A stretch of 36,498 nucleotides of DNA, from contig JACRCG010000188.1 in NCBI GenBank assembly GCA_016219145.1, forward strand, positions 1 through 36,498, given 5' to 3'. Shown here piece after piece: positions 8,355 to 19,548 of the stretch. The DNA is from Deltaproteobacteria bacterium. GTDB taxonomy: Bacteria; Desulfobacterota; Desulfuromonadia; Geobacterales; Pseudopelobacteraceae. The position numbers and the translations under genes are program-made. The notes beneath the pieces are model-generated. The model was not told where the DNA came from, searched no databases, and saw nothing but the letters and a program-made list of their open reading frames with translations. Within the stretch, counting starts at the first letter, position 1, and every line of letters starts with the position of its first letter.

Positions 8355-9770
8355 TTATGTAGTTTTTTCCGGTTTCAAAGGCAGCGTTACGGTAAAGAGA
8401 GTCCCTTTACCCGGCTCGCTGTCGACCCGGATCTCGCCGCCGTGTTCCTTGATGATGCGCTCGGTTATGGCCAGCCCAAGACCGATTCCCAGGTCTTTGG
8501 TGGTAAAATAAGGCTGAAATATCTTGCTGATATCCTCAGGCGATATGCCAACGCCCTGATCAGCGAAGGTCAGAATCGCCTGCCCCGGCTGCTGTTCAGC
8601 TCCAAGGGTTATCCTGCCCCCATCCGGCATGGCCTGCGCGGCGTTGCTGACAAAATTCAGGATGCAGTTGCGCAGTAACTCCTGGTCGATCCACAAGGGC
8701 GGAAGGTCTTGAGGAATCTGCCGCTCCATGGTTATGTGCTGCTCTTGCAGACGCCCGTGCAGTACCGGCAAAACCTTGTTCAGCAGCTCTTCGTAGTTGA
8801 CCAGCGCACGGCGCAGTTTAAGCGGTCGGCCATAATTCATGAAATTGATCACCATGTAATTGGCGCGACGAACCTCTTCCTTGATCTTATCGGTAAGCTC
8901 CTCCAGTTCGGCGCACTTGTCCCCGCAGACAGGCAGCATCTCGGCCTTGAGGTGGTCGATGGCCAGGCTGATATAGTTGAGCGGATTGCGGATCTCATGG
9001 GCGATACCGGAGGCCAGCTGCCCCACGCGCGAGAGATGTTCGGCCTCGTAGAGCCGCTTTTCCAGGGCTTCCCGTTCGCGCAGTTTCTCGACCATGTTGT
9101 TGAAGCCTTCCGCCATCTCGCCAATCTCGTCATGACTCTCCACCGGAATTGTCACCGACAGGTCTCCGGCGGATATTCTTTTAAAGTCAAGCACCAGATT
9201 TTGAATCGGAGTAGTGTAATGCCTGGCCAGGAAAATAATCAGAGCGATTCCGACCGCAAAGACCATTCCGGTTGCGAACAGGCGACGGATAAAATTGGCG
9301 CGCTGGATGTCACGGATATTGTCCAGCAGCATATTGATCTGGACATAACCTAGCTGTTCGTCGCCGACAATTACCGGAACAACCACCTCGTAAGGTTTCT
9401 GGGACAACACAGTGCCGGAGCCGGGCCGCTGAACGGCGTGGATCCCTTTTTCAAGCTTCTTGAACTCACGTTTCTTGCCGATCTTTTCCGGATCGGAGGA
9501 ATCGATGATTTCACCTTCCGTGTTGATGATGTTGATTTCGTTGATGCCCTTTTCACGAGCCTTGGCCAGATAATCCATCAGCCGGGATGTTTCCGCATCC
9601 GAGGTAAGATCCTCGATACTTATCTGAATTGCCTTGGATATTTCCTGTGAGCTCTCCTGAATTTCATTCACAAGGGCGGTCTGGGCGAACTGGTTGAGAC
9701 TGAAGAGTGTCAGCATGGCCAGAACCAGCAGGGAGAGCATGATTATGACAAGCTTGGCGTTGAGCTTCAT
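8355..9770 (-). CDS. Membrane sensor histidine kinase (HAMP, HisKA, HATPase)
   Basis: 471 aa. Transmembrane segment 1 is at about residues 7-27, followed by an extracytoplasmic sensing domain of ~135 residues with a PAS/CACHE-like look (INIINTEGEIIDSSDPEKIGK). Transmembrane segment 2 is at about 165-183, then HAMP, an H-box with the phosphorylated histidine in GIAHEIRNPLNY, an N-box (NFVSNAAQAM) and G boxes (DQGVGIS, GIGLGLAI). It would autophosphorylate and pass the phosphate to D56 of the adjacent NtrC-type regulator. No transport or metabolic gene sits with the pair, so the signal is unknown. Confidence 0.95.
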   Translation of the reverse strand: MKLNAKLVIIMLSLLVLAMLTLFSLNQFAQTALVNEIQESSQEISKAIQISIEDLTSDAETSRLMDYLAKAREKGINEINIINTEGEIIDSSDPEKIGKKREFKKLEKGIHAVQRPGSGTVLSQKPYEVVVPVIVGDEQLGYVQINMLLDNIRDIQRANFIRRLFATGMVFAVGIALIIFLARHYTTPIQNLVLDFKRISAGDLSVTIPVESHDEIGEMAEGFNNMVEKLREREALEKRLYEAEHLSRVGQLASGIAHEIRNPLNYISLAIDHLKAEMLPVCGDKCAELEELTDKIKEEVRRANYMVINFMNYGRPLKLRRALVNYEELLNKVLPVLHGRLQEQHITMERQIPQDLPPLWIDQELLRNCILNFVSNAAQAMPDGGRITLGAEQQPGQAILTFADQGVGISPEDISKIFQPYFTTKDLGIGLGLAITERIIKEHGGEIRVDSEPGKGTLFTVTLPLKPEKTT

Positions 9771-9802
9771 GGCGGCCTTTGTGAAGAGAATGTTGAGGGC
9801 GG

Positions 9803-9831
9803 ATTATATAGCACTGTTATCGGTGAAACAA
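9803..9831 (-). promoter_or_regulatory. Sigma-70-type promoter for the kinase/regulator pair
   Basis: The minus strand reads TTGTTT (9826-9831), 17 bp, and a perfect TATAAT (9803-9808). An inverted repeat AGCACT-N15-AGTGCT occupies the spacer and -35 region (about 9810-9836) and could be an operator. The ATG follows at 9770. Confidence 0.6.
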
Positions 9832-9952
9832 GTGCTAACACCTGTAGTGCCGCAATAACAAAGTTCCGCTAAAGACGTCTTTATTTTTCAAGACCTGACC
9901 ACTAGAGATTTCCGTGCCGCAAGTTGGATGTTCGTTATTCGTATTTGACTTC

Positions 9953-9981
9953 TTGACTGACCACAAATTAAGCTGTACAGT
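9953..9981 (+). promoter_or_regulatory. Promoter of the yefM-yoeB operon
   Basis: TTGACT (9953-9958), 17 bp, TACAGT (9976-9981). A second TTGACT occurs at 9945-9950 but is badly spaced. The -10 lies inside the dyad at 9974-9992. Confidence 0.55.
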
Positions 9982-9992
9982 AATCCTGTACA
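9974..9992. promoter_or_regulatory. Operator dyad TGTACAG-TAATC-CTGTACA
   Basis: A perfect 7-5-7 inverted repeat covers the -10 element and ends 18 bp before the antitoxin ATG. YefM-type antitoxins repress their own promoters by binding palindromes containing TGTACA, so this is the expected autoregulatory site. Confidence 0.75.
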
Positions 9993-10010
9993 TAAAAAGG
10001 GGGTGTTGAT

Positions 10011-10289
10011 ATGCTTCAAACAACCTATACCAATGCGAGAGCCAATTTCGCCGGACTTTGTGACGAGGTAACAGAAAATCGAGAGATCGTTCTCATTCGT
10101 CGTCGCAAGGGTAACAATGTAGCTATGATTGCTGCTGATGAACTGCAAAGTTTGGTGGAAAGTTCTCACCTGATGCGTTCTCCCAAAAATGCCGAAAGGC
10201 TTCTTTCTGCACTAGAACGCGCATTGAGGGGGGCTGGCACTGCATCTTCAGTGAAATCCCTTCGTTCCGAGGTTGGTCTTGAAGAGTAA
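10011..10289 (+). CDS. yefM: YefM/Phd-family antitoxin
   Basis: 92 aa. The N-terminal half (TYTNARANFAGLCDEVTENREIVLIRRRKGNNVAMIAADELQ, quoted in part) carries the Phd/YefM DNA-binding fold: TNARANF, then the basic RRRKG and VAMI strand, then a helix. The C-terminal ~30 residues are helical and acidic/hydrophobic, as expected for the segment that wraps the toxin. The ATG is preceded by AAGGGGGTG. It overlaps the downstream toxin gene, and the pair is transcribed from the operator-covered promoter just upstream. It neutralises YoeB and represses the operon. Confidence 0.9.
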   Translation: MLQTTYTNARANFAGLCDEVTENREIVLIRRRKGNNVAMIAADELQSLVESSHLMRSPKNAERLLSALERALRGAGTASSVKSLRSEVGLEE

Positions 10290-10548
10290 ACAGCGGGACA
10301 CTGTATTTCAGCCGGAGTTCCGTGAAGATTTACGTCACTGGGTGCAGATTGATCGAAAAGTCGCGTTGCGGGCTTTTGATTTGATTGAAGCAATCGTCCG
10401 TGATCCATTTACTGGCATCGGCAAGCCAGAACCGCTCAAATACCTTTCGCCTGGCACTTGGTCGAGACGCCTCACACAAGAACACAGAATTGTCTATCTT
10501 GTTCGTGACGACAGAATCGATTTTCTTCAAGCACGGTATCATTATTGA
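10279..10548 (+). CDS. yoeB: YoeB/Txe-family ribosome-dependent mRNA endonuclease toxin
   Basis: About 89 aa from a TTG at 10279 (a second in-frame TTG is at 10273, used by the ORF track; there is no ATG). Diagnostic YoeB blocks are LIEAIVRDPFTGIGKPEPLKY, then WSRRLTQEHRIVYLV and the C-terminal ARYHY with the catalytic His-Tyr. The product would cleave mRNA at the ribosomal A site when free of YefM. The start overlaps the antitoxin gene by 11-17 bp, a usual arrangement giving coupled and limited toxin synthesis. The non-ATG start is consistent with low expression. Confidence 0.9.
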   Translation: MKSKQRDTVFQPEFREDLRHWVQIDRKVALRAFDLIEAIVRDPFTGIGKPEPLKYLSPGTWSRRLTQEHRIVYLVRDDRIDFLQARYHY

Positions 10549-10632
10549 GTCTTTTTACTGAGACCCCTAAAGACTCCGCCTTGTTTGCTTCTTGTGCTGC
10601 AAAGGCCAGCTGGTAGCTAACACCCACAACAA

Positions 10633-10661
10633 AAAAAGCCCGGCTTGAGGCCGGGCTTTTT
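10633..10661. terminator. Bidirectional rho-independent terminator
   Basis: GCCCGGC-TTGAG-GCCGGGC is a perfect 7-bp stem, extended by flanking A and T runs. It serves the toxin-antitoxin operon rightward and gltD leftward. Confidence 0.93.
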
Positions 10662-10681
10662 CTCAGTGTACACAACATTCG

Positions 10682-12163
10682 CTAGGGCAGTTCCGTACTC
10701 CCCATCAGGTAGCGATCGCACTCCCGCGCCGCGCCGCGCCCTTCGTTGAAAGCCCATACCACCAGGCTCTGACCGCGACGGCAGTCACCGGCGGCAAAAA
10801 CTCCCGGGATGCTGGTAGCGTACTTCTCAAAATCGGCTTTGATATTGCTGCGCTGATCCTGCGCCAGGCCCAATGAATCAATCAGCTGCCGCTCCGGTCC
10901 CAGAAAACCCATCGCCAGCAGCACCAGCTGAGCCGGACGCACCTGCTCGGTGCCAGGCACCGGCGTCGGGACAAACTGCCCTTTTTCGTTCTTCTCCCAG
11001 ATGACCTCAACCGTATGAACAGCCTTGACCGCGCCATCCTGATCGCCTTCAAAACGTGTGGCGGTCGTCAGATACACGCGGGGATCATCACCGAATTTCG
11101 CGGCGGCCTCTTCCTGCCCGTAATCCACCTTGTGGGTCTTGGGCCATTCCGGCCAGGGGTTGTCGGCGGCGCGCTGGTCGGGTGATCTGGGCATGATCTC
11201 AAGCTGGCAGACACTCGCGCAACCGTGGCGGATCGAAGTGCCAACGCAGTCTGTGCCGGTGTCACCGCCGCCGATAATGATGACATCCTTCCCTGCGGCA
11301 GAGATGAAATCGTCACTCCCGTTCAGGAGCGACCTGGTATTGGCGGTCAGAAACTCCATCGCGAAATGGATTCCTTTAAGATTACGCCCCTCAATCGGCA
11401 GATCACGAGGCAGGGTCGCGCCGGTCGTTACTACTACGGCATCGAAATCTTTGCGGAGCTTTGCCGTCGGATAATTGCTGCCACCTATCTCGGTATTGCA
11501 GACGAAGGTAATCCCTTCCGCCTCCATCAGCTTGATACGACGGAGAACAACCTGGCGTTTGTCGAGCTTCATATTGGGAATGCCGTACATCAGCAGACCG
11601 CCCGGCAAGTCGGCGCGCTCGAAAACAGTGACGCTGTGCCCGGCTTTGTTGAGCTGGGCGGCGGCGGATAGCCCGGCCGGGCCGGAACCGACTACTGCTA
11701 CTTTCTTGCCGGTGCGGACAGTCGGCGGGGCAGCGCTGACCCAGCCCTGCTCGAAGCCGCGTTCAATAATACTGACCTCGATGTTCTTGATCGTAACGGC
11801 CGGATCGATACTGGCCAGAGTGCAGGAACCTTCGCAGGGGGCCGGGCAGACGCGGCCGGTGAATTCCGGAAAATTGTTGGTTTTGAGCAACCGGTCCAGA
11901 GCCTGACTCCAGAGATTGCGATAGATCAGGTCATTCCACTCCGGTATCAGGTTGTTGATCGGGCAGCCGCTGGCCATGCCGCTGATCAGCACACCGCTGT
12001 GGCAGAACGGCACGCCGCAATCCATGCAGCGGGCCCCCTGAGTGCGCAGATCTTCATCCGGCATATGCAGGTGGAATTCGTTCCAGTCGTTGATACGCTC
12101 CAGTGGCGCCCGGTCAGCCGGCACTTCGCGCTTATATTCCATGAATCCGGTTGGTTTTCCCAT
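10682..12163 (-). CDS. gltD: Glutamate synthase (NADPH) small subunit
   Basis: 493 aa from the ATG at 12163 ([13 protein letters not shown]), with AGGGAAA upstream. The track's longer ORF to 12313 translates the repeat-rich intergenic spacer and is rejected. The N-terminal Fe-S region has [15 protein letters not shown] and [10 protein letters not shown]; the FAD motif is [13 protein letters not shown]; the NADPH motif is GGGDTGTDC; a second FAD contact is AAGDCRRG. The subunit takes electrons from NADPH and passes them to GltB for conversion of glutamine and 2-oxoglutarate to two glutamate. It follows gltB after 97 bp that contain a word-like repeat, and the same transcript probably covers both. 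Confidence 0.95.
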   Translation of the reverse strand: MGKPTGFMEYKREVPADRAPLERINDWNEFHLHMPDEDLRTQGARCMDCGVPFCHSGVLISGMASGCPINNLIPEWNDLIYRNLWSQALDRLLKTNNFPEFTGRVCPAPCEGSCTLASIDPAVTIKNIEVSIIERGFEQGWVSAAPPTVRTGKKVAVVGSGPAGLSAAAQLNKAGHSVTVFERADLPGGLLMYGIPNMKLDKRQVVLRRIKLMEAEGITFVCNTEIGGSNYPTAKLRKDFDAVVVTTGATLPRDLPIEGRNLKGIHFAMEFLTANTRSLLNGSDDFISAAGKDVIIIGGGDTGTDCVGTSIRHGCASVCQLEIMPRSPDQRAADNPWPEWPKTHKVDYGQEEAAAKFGDDPRVYLTTATRFEGDQDGAVKAVHTVEVIWEKNEKGQFVPTPVPGTEQVRPAQLVLLAMGFLGPERQLIDSLGLAQDQRSNIKADFEKYATSIPGVFAAGDCRRGQSLVVWAFNEGRGAARECDRYLMGSTELP

Positions 12164-12184
12164 GATAGTTTCCCTGTAAATAAG

Positions 12185-12257
12185 AGTTCGTGGTTCGTGG
12201 TTCAAGGTTCGAGGTTCGGTGTTCAACCAGAAACCCTGAACTCTGAACCCTGAACCG
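12185..12257. repeat. Word-like GGTTC/GAACC inverted repeat between gltB and gltD
   Basis: The left half carries four or five GGTTC/GTTC units (12188-12222); the right half carries CTGAACC-type units about every 7 bp (12234-12257), in inverted orientation. In the transcript the halves could pair. It contains no gene and makes the artificial N-terminal extension seen in the gltD ORF. Similar low-complexity words are common between Geobacter genes, as far as I recall. Confidence 0.65.
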
Positions 12258-12260
12258 CTT

Positions 12261-15200
12261 TCAATGCCCGACCATATGCGAGTTTTCCTCAAAAGCCGCA
12301 GCCAGGGCATCATCGCCGCTCAAGCCGGCCGCCTTGGCCCTCTCCAGCGCCTGCAATACCCGCTTGTAATCCATCGGCAATACTTTTACAAATCGTGAGC
12401 GGCTGTTTTCCCAGCTGATCAGCAGCATCTTCGCCCTCGAACTCCCGGTGCATTCGGCATGTTTTTCAAGCATCGCCCGGAGAGCATCCGAGTCAGCCTC
12501 GTCAAGCTGCTCCAGACCGACCATCTCGGTATTGCATCGAGCGGCAAAATCACCGTCCTCGTCGTACACGTAGGCGATTCCGCCACTCATTCCGGCAGCG
12601 AAGTTGCGGCCGGTCCGGCCGAGGATTGCCACTGTGCCGCCGGTCATGTACTCGCAACCATGATCGCCAACCCCTTCCACAACAGCGTTGACACCCGAGT
12701 TGCGCACGCAGAAACGCTCGCCGGCCAGGCCGTTGATATAGGCAGTTCCGCTGGTGGCACCATAGAATGCCACATTGCCCACGATGATATTATCCTCGGC
12801 CTTGAAAGTTGATCCCTTGGGCGGATAGACCATGATCGAACCGCCGCTCAGCCCTTTGCCCAGATAGTCATTGGCATCGCCCGACAATTTCATCGTTATG
12901 CCGCGCGGTATGAAGGCCCCGAAACTCTGTCCGGCCGATCCGTTGAAAGTCAGGCTGACCGTGTCGTCCGGCAGACCCGCCGCACCGTGGCTGCGGGTAA
13001 TTTCGTTGCCCAGGATCGTTCCGACAACGCGATCAACATTGGTAATCGGCAGCTCGGCAGAGACCTTTTCGCCCCGTTCGATGGCAGGCCGGCAAAGATC
13101 CAGCAGCCTGGTTATGTCGATAGACTTTTCCAGGCCGTGATCCTGCTGTTCCGTGTTGTAGCGCCCTACATTCAGGCCGACTTTAGGCTGATGAAGGATG
13201 TTGGAGAAGTCGAGACCCTGCGCTTTCCAATGCTCGATGGCCTTATTGGCTTCCAGCACATCACAGCGTCCGACCATTTCATTCAGGGTGCGGAAACCGA
13301 GCATTGCCATGATTTCTCGAAGCTCTTCCGCAACAAAACGCATGAAGTTAACGACATACTCAGGCTTGCCGCTGAAATTCTTGCGCAGTTCCGGATCCTG
13401 GGTCGCCACGCCGGTCGGACAGGTGTTGCTGTGACAGACCCGCATCATGACGCACCCCAGCGTCACCAGCGGCGCGGTGGCAAAACCGAACTCCTCGGCC
13501 CCCAGCAGGGCGGCAATAGCAACGTCCCGGCCGGTTTTGAGCTGACCGTCGGCTTCGATAATGATCCGGCTGCGCAGGTTGTTCAAGAGCAGGGTCTGGT
13601 GCGTCTCGGCCAGGCCGAGCTCCCAGGGGAGGCCGGCATGCTTGATGCTGGAGATCGGAGAAGCTCCGGTGCCGCCGTCATAGCCGCTGATCAGAACAAC
13701 ATCGGCGTGAGCCTTGGCAACCCCGGCCGCAATTGTGCCGACACCGACTTCTGACACCAGTTTGACGCTGATACGGGCCCGGCGGTTGGCGTTTTTCAGA
13801 TCGTGGATCAGTTCAGCCAGATCCTCGATCGAGTAGATGTCGTGGTGCGGCGGCGGCGATACCAGCCCGACCCCCGGTGTGGTGTGGCGGGTCTTGGCAA
13901 TCCAGGGGTAGACCTTGTGACCGGGCAGTTCGCCCCCTTCGCCAGGTTTGGCCCCCTGCGCCATCTTGATCTGCAATTCGCCGGCATTTGTCAGATATTC
14001 ACTGGTAACGCCAAAGCGCCCCGAAGCAACCTGCTTGATGACGCTGTTCTTGGAATCGCCCTGTTCGTTGGTCCAGGTGAAGCGTTCCGGATCCTCGCCC
14101 CCTTCACCGGTATTTGATCTTCCGCCGATGCGGTTCATCGCGATCGCCAGCGCCTCATGCGCCTCCTTGCTGATCGAGCCGTACGACATGGCGCCGGTCT
14201 TGAAGCGCTTCATGATCGATTCAGCCGGTTCAACCTCCTCCAGCGGCACGGAGGGCATGTTGTCCTTGAAGTCCAGCAGACCGCGCAGCGTGTAATGCCG
14301 CTCGCTCTGTTCGTCGATCAGGGTGGAGAAAGCCTTGAACTCCTTGTAATCGCCGGTGCGGGTCGCCTTCTGGAGCGAGGTGATCGTCAGCGGATTGTAC
14401 TGATGCTCTTCGCCGTCCTTGCGCCACTGGTAGACGCCGCCCGGCGCCAGTGCGACTTCGGCGGCAACCCTGACCGGATAGGCCCGGGCATGCCGCTCCA
14501 TCAATTCCCGGGCGATGCCGTCAATATCAGTTCCGCCGATGCGTGACGGAGTCCAGGTGAAATAGCGGTCAATGACACTCTGGTGCAGGCCGAGCGCCTC
14601 GAATATCTGGGCGCCGCGATAACTCTGCACGGTGGAAATCCCCATCTTGGCCATGGTTTTGACCACACCCTTGATAGAGGCTTTGATAAAGTTCTTGACC
14701 GCTTTCTTGTGATCCAGATCAGGAAGCATACCCTGCAAAATCATGTCATCCAGCGTCTCAAAGGCCAGATAGGGATTGATGGCGTTGACGCCGTAGCCGA
14801 GCAGCACCGCAAAGTGGTGTACTTCGCGAGGTTCGCCGGACTCAAGAATCAGCGAGACCCTGGTGCGTGTGCCGCTGCTTACCAGATGGTGGTGCAGCCC
14901 GGAAACCGCCAGCAGGGCCGGGATAGCGGCATGATCCTTATCCACGCCCCGGTCGGAGAGAATCAGGATGTTGCTGCCGGAACTTATTGCGACGTCAGCT
15001 GATGCGAATACCGTTTCCAATCCTCGCTCCATCGCTGCTGCACCACGATTCACCGGGAATAGCAGTGAAAGCGTAGAGGCTTTAAATCCCGGACGTTCAA
15101 TCTGGCGCAGTTTCTCAAGCTCCTGATTACAGAGCAGGGGATGGTCAAGCTTGATCATCCTGGCATTTGCAGCAGTCGGCTCAAGCAGGTTGCCTTCGGA

Positions 15201-16841
15201 GCCGATTAAAGTGGTGGTAGAAGTGACCATCTCTTCGCGAATCGGATCGATCGGCGGATTGGTAACTTGGGCGAAGAGCTGTTTGAAGTAATTGTAAAGC
15301 AGCTGATTCTGATTTGAGAGTACCGCCAGCGGCGTGTCTGTTCCCATGGAGCCCAGCGGCTGGATACCGTCACGGGCCATCGGCCCCAGAACAACCCGCT
15401 GGTCCTCGAATGTATAGCCGAAGGCCTGTTGGCGCTGGACCAGAGTGCTGCGGTCCGGCATATGCACATCGGAAGTGTTTGGCAGATCTTCCAGCCGGAT
15501 ATGGTTCTCCTTCAGCCACTCTGCATACGGGTTGGCGGCAGCCAGTTCCCGCTTGATCTCCTCGTCCGGCACAATCCGTCCCTGCTCGGTATCAACCAGG
15601 AACATCTGTCCCGGCTGAAGGCGTCCCTTGTGCAGGACACGTTCCGGTTCAATGTGCAGGACGCCGGCCTCTGAGGCCATGATGACCAGATCATCGCTGG
15701 TTATATAATAGCGGGAAGGGCGCAGTCCGTTTCGATCCAGCACCGCGCCGATACTTCTGCCGTCGGTAAAGGCAATTGCAGCAGGGCCGTCCCAAGGTTC
15801 CATCAGACAAGAGTGATACTCGTAGAAGGATCTCTTCTCGTCACTTATGTCCGTTCGATTTTCCCATGGTTCCGGCACCATCATCATGACAGCGTGCGGC
15901 AAAGACAGGCCACTCATAACCATCAGTTCAAGACAATTGTCAAACATGGCAGAGTCCGAGCCCCTGGTATTGATAATCGGCAGAACCTTTTTCATGTCAT
16001 CACCAAAAAGAGTGCTTGCAAAATGGTTCTGGCGGGCATTCATCCAGTTGACGTTGCCGCGCAGGGTGTTGATCTCGCCGTTATGAGCCAGGTAGTGATA
16101 GGGATGGGCACGATCCCAGCTGGGAAAGGTATTGGTGGAAAATCGTGAGTGTACCAGGGCGATGGCGCTCTCCATGGCCGGGTCGCGCAGCTCGGGATAA
16201 TACTGGTCAACCTGCACCGGCATCAGCATGCCTTTGTATATAATGGTACGGGTAGATATGCTGCAGACGTACCATTGGTCATCAACTCCGGCGCGCCGGA
16301 TTTCATTGGTCGCCCTCTGATTGATGACATACAGCTTGCGGTTGAAAGCATTCTCATCGATGCAGTCGATCGGGCGCTTGAAGAACATCTGCCGCACCAT
16401 CGGCTCCCCTTCCCAGGCGGTATTCCCCAGAGAAGAGTTGTCGGTCGGGACGTTGCGCCAGCCAAGCAGCTCAACTCCCTCTTCGACCAGGATTTTTTCC
16501 AGAATATGGCGGGCAGCGTTACGCTCGGTTGCTTTCTGAGAGGTAAACACCATCCCTACGCCGTAATGAAACGGTTCTGGCAGATAAATGCCAAGCGGCA
16601 CACAGACTGCGCGGAGAAAACTATCCGGCATCTGCATCAGGATACCGGCTCCATCACCGGTATTAGGTTCACATCCGCAGGCGCCGCGATGATCAAGATT
16701 GGTCAGCACGGTCAACGCCTGGCGGACAATTTCGTGCGACTTTTTCCCTTTTACGTTCACGACAAACCCTATACCGCAGGCATCGTGCTCAAACTGTGGA
16801 TCGTAAAGTCCCTGTTTTTCGGGCGCTCGGTTGTTTTTCAT
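12261..16841 (-). CDS. gltB: Glutamate synthase (NADPH) large subunit
   Basis: 1526 aa from the ATG at 16841, chosen because AAAAGG precedes it; the ORF track uses an upstream ATG at 16865 with poor ribosome-binding context. Domains in order: N-terminal glutamine amidotransferase with the nucleophile Cys22 in DACGIGF (a short propeptide is removed in this family); central domain; FMN/[3Fe-4S] synthase domain with [20 protein letters not shown] and [13 protein letters not shown]; and a C-terminal beta-helix domain rich in glycine repeats ([20 protein letters not shown]). It releases ammonia from glutamine and channels it to 2-oxoglutarate. A sigma-54 promoter 57-72 bp upstream suggests nitrogen control. 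Confidence 0.96.
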   Translation of the reverse strand: MKNNRAPEKQGLYDPQFEHDACGIGFVVNVKGKKSHEIVRQALTVLTNLDHRGACGCEPNTGDGAGILMQMPDSFLRAVCVPLGIYLPEPFHYGVGMVFTSQKATERNAARHILEKILVEEGVELLGWRNVPTDNSSLGNTAWEGEPMVRQMFFKRPIDCIDENAFNRKLYVINQRATNEIRRAGVDDQWYVCSISTRTIIYKGMLMPVQVDQYYPELRDPAMESAIALVHSRFSTNTFPSWDRAHPYHYLAHNGEINTLRGNVNWMNARQNHFASTLFGDDMKKVLPIINTRGSDSAMFDNCLELMVMSGLSLPHAVMMMVPEPWENRTDISDEKRSFYEYHSCLMEPWDGPAAIAFTDGRSIGAVLDRNGLRPSRYYITSDDLVIMASEAGVLHIEPERVLHKGRLQPGQMFLVDTEQGRIVPDEEIKRELAAANPYAEWLKENHIRLEDLPNTSDVHMPDRSTLVQRQQAFGYTFEDQRVVLGPMARDGIQPLGSMGTDTPLAVLSNQNQLLYNYFKQLFAQVTNPPIDPIREEMVTSTTTLIGSEGNLLEPTAANARMIKLDHPLLCNQELEKLRQIERPGFKASTLSLLFPVNRGAAAMERGLETVFASADVAISSGSNILILSDRGVDKDHAAIPALLAVSGLHHHLVSSGTRTRVSLILESGEPREVHHFAVLLGYGVNAINPYLAFETLDDMILQGMLPDLDHKKAVKNFIKASIKGVVKTMAKMGISTVQSYRGAQIFEALGLHQSVIDRYFTWTPSRIGGTDIDGIARELMERHARAYPVRVAAEVALAPGGVYQWRKDGEEHQYNPLTITSLQKATRTGDYKEFKAFSTLIDEQSERHYTLRGLLDFKDNMPSVPLEEVEPAESIMKRFKTGAMSYGSISKEAHEALAIAMNRIGGRSNTGEGGEDPERFTWTNEQGDSKNSVIKQVASGRFGVTSEYLTNAGELQIKMAQGAKPGEGGELPGHKVYPWIAKTRHTTPGVGLVSPPPHHDIYSIEDLAELIHDLKNANRRARISVKLVSEVGVGTIAAGVAKAHADVVLISGYDGGTGASPISSIKHAGLPWELGLAETHQTLLLNNLRSRIIIEADGQLKTGRDVAIAALLGAEEFGFATAPLVTLGCVMMRVCHSNTCPTGVATQDPELRKNFSGKPEYVVNFMRFVAEELREIMAMLGFRTLNEMVGRCDVLEANKAIEHWKAQGLDFSNILHQPKVGLNVGRYNTEQQDHGLEKSIDITRLLDLCRPAIERGEKVSAELPITNVDRVVGTILGNEITRSHGAAGLPDDTVSLTFNGSAGQSFGAFIPRGITMKLSGDANDYLGKGLSGGSIMVYPPKGSTFKAEDNIIVGNVAFYGATSGTAYINGLAGERFCVRNSGVNAVVEGVGDHGCEYMTGGTVAILGRTGRNFAAGMSGGIAYVYDEDGDFAARCNTEMVGLEQLDEADSDALRAMLEKHAECTGSSRAKMLLISWENSRSRFVKVLPMDYKRVLQALERAKAAGLSGDDALAAAFEENSHMVGH

Positions 16842-16897
16842 GTGATTGCCTTTTATCTGTTTCATTTGATTGTGTTGCCAGCAAGTCCGTATACATA

Positions 16898-16913
16898 AGC
16901 AGAGAACGTGCCA
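16898..16913 (-). promoter_or_regulatory. Sigma-54 promoter of gltBD
   Basis: The minus strand reads TGGCACGTTCTCTGCT, with GG and GC separated by exactly 10 bases. It matches TGGCACG-N4-TTGCW at all but one position. Transcription would start near 16887, about 45 nt before the gltB ATG. A dyad AGGTG-N10-CACCT (16959-16978) and a 5-3-5 dyad TGAGT-CTA-ACTCA (16936-16948) lie upstream and are possible activator sites, though the second is very close. Confidence 0.8.
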
Positions 16914-17058
16914 TTACTGTTCCAGACACACAATTTGAGTCTAACTCACAAACTATCAAGGTGTTGTCCAGCTCACCTGCACCTGTTCCGTCATGCAGCA
17001 TCTAATCTCTGTGCCGCTCTGTGTTTGTTTTGTACACATCAGAGTAGCCATACTATCA

Positions 17059-17109
17059 GAGGCCTTTTGCCTCAGGCGCAAAGGCTCACCAAGCCAGATA
17101 ACGCTCTGG
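17059..17109 (+). ncRNA. Candidate structured leader upstream of gdhA
   Basis: Three short hairpins overlap or compete: GAGGC-CTTTT-GCCTC (17059-17073), GGCT-CACCA-AGCC (17083-17095) and CCAGA-TAACGC-TCTGG (17094-17109). The second and third share two bases and cannot both form. In addition, GCCTTTTGC in the first can pair instead with GCAAAGGC (17078-17085). It is upstream of the gdhA ATG by about 190-240 nt, so it is only a leader if transcription starts before it. No known riboswitch family was recognised. Confidence 0.35.
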
Positions 17110-17212
17110 ATTTACTTTGTTTGCAGCTGATGTAGCAGACATAAATATGCATACTTTTTATGCGTGTTTCGACGATGACTGACTACATTTTATACTTATG
17201 ATCATTTATTAG

Positions 17213-18649
<1,437 letters not shown>

Positions 18650-18674
18650 TTCAGAGCAGCAAGTATACCACAAT

Positions 18675-18705
18675 AAAAAAGCCCGGCATCTTGCCGGGCT
18701 TTTTT
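18675..18705. terminator. Bidirectional rho-independent terminator
   Basis: GCCCGGCA-TCT-TGCCGGGC is a perfect 8-bp stem with A and T runs on either side. It ends gdhA rightward and the liv-sco-thiolase-bdhA row leftward. Confidence 0.94.
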
Positions 18706-18727
18706 AGCTTCAACCACACATACTGCA

Positions 18728-19510
18728 TTATTGCGCCGTCCAACCTCCATCAATCGGAATAGCCGTTCCGGTAATCTGATCGGCCGCCGGGGAGCAGAGA
18801 AAGATCGCCAGTTGGCCAAGCTGTTCGATCGATACAAACTGCTTTGAAGGCTGTTTCTCGGCCAGCAGATCCCGCCCGCCCGCCTCGATATCAACTCCCA
18901 GCGCCTGAGCCCTGGCGATGATCTGCGGCTCGATCAGTTCCGTTCTGGTCCAGCCGGGGCAGATGGCATTGCTGGTTATACCGGAGCCGGCTGTTTCCAG
19001 CGCCACAACCTTGGTCAGGCCGACCAGACCATGCTTGGCGGAAACGTAGGCGGCCTTGTTTGCAGAAGCAACCAGACCGTGAACCGAGGCGATATTGATG
19101 ATCCGGCCCCAGCCGCTCTGGCGCATATATGGTATGGCATGGTGGATCGTGTAAAAGCTGGAAGAAAGATTGATGGCGATGATGGTTGCCCAGCGCTCGG
19201 GAGGAAACGCCTCAATCGGGGAAGTATGCTGGACTCCGGCGTTATTTACCAGAATATCTATGCCGCCGAAATTTACAGTGCTGGTTTTTACCAGCGCGGC
19301 GATTTCGTCCGGTCTGGTCATGTCGGCGCCGTGGAATCCGGCCCTGATCCCGAATTCGGCTTCGAGCTCAGAACGGACAGCTTCTATTTTAGCCGGGTCG
19401 CCCAGGCCGTTCAGCATGATGTTGCAGCCCTGCCCGGCCAGGGAGCGGGCGATTCCTAGCCCGATGCCGCTGGTTGAGCCGGTTACAAGTGCGGTTTTTC
19501 CTTTTAACAT
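18728..19510 (-). CDS. bdhA: 3-hydroxybutyrate dehydrogenase (SDR family)
   Basis: 260 aa from the ATG at 19510; a GGAGG lies 9 bases upstream, whereas it touches the track's ATG at 19519 directly. Short-chain dehydrogenase motifs: TGSTSGIGLGIA (NAD binding, residues ~10-21), NNAG, the catalytic Ser in INIASVHG, and YVSAK. The closing block DQITGTAIPIDGGWTAQ and the 260-aa length fit the D-3-hydroxybutyrate dehydrogenase group (NAD+ oxidation to acetoacetate). The neighbouring thiolase and acetoacetate CoA-transferase genes strengthen this over other SDR functions. It is the last gene before the terminator, 38 bp after the thiolase. Confidence 0.88.
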   Translation of the reverse strand: MLKGKTALVTGSTSGIGLGIARSLAGQGCNIMLNGLGDPAKIEAVRSELEAEFGIRAGFHGADMTRPDEIAALVKTSTVNFGGIDILVNNAGVQHTSPIEAFPPERWATIIAINLSSSFYTIHHAIPYMRQSGWGRIINIASVHGLVASANKAAYVSAKHGLVGLTKVVALETAGSGITSNAICPGWTRTELIEPQIIARAQALGVDIEAGGRDLLAEKQPSKQFVSIEQLGQLAIFLCSPAADQITGTAIPIDGGWTAQ

Positions 19511-19548
19511 CTCGATCATCCTCCACTTACCCCATGCTGTAAAAAGCT

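Noticed and set aside
17073-17095. Similarity of GCGCAAAGGC to the CGCAAAG core of GEMM cyclic-dinucleotide riboswitches
   Set aside because: The conserved AAACC strand before the first helix, the GAAA-type loop and the second helix of GEMM are missing; only the short core matches.
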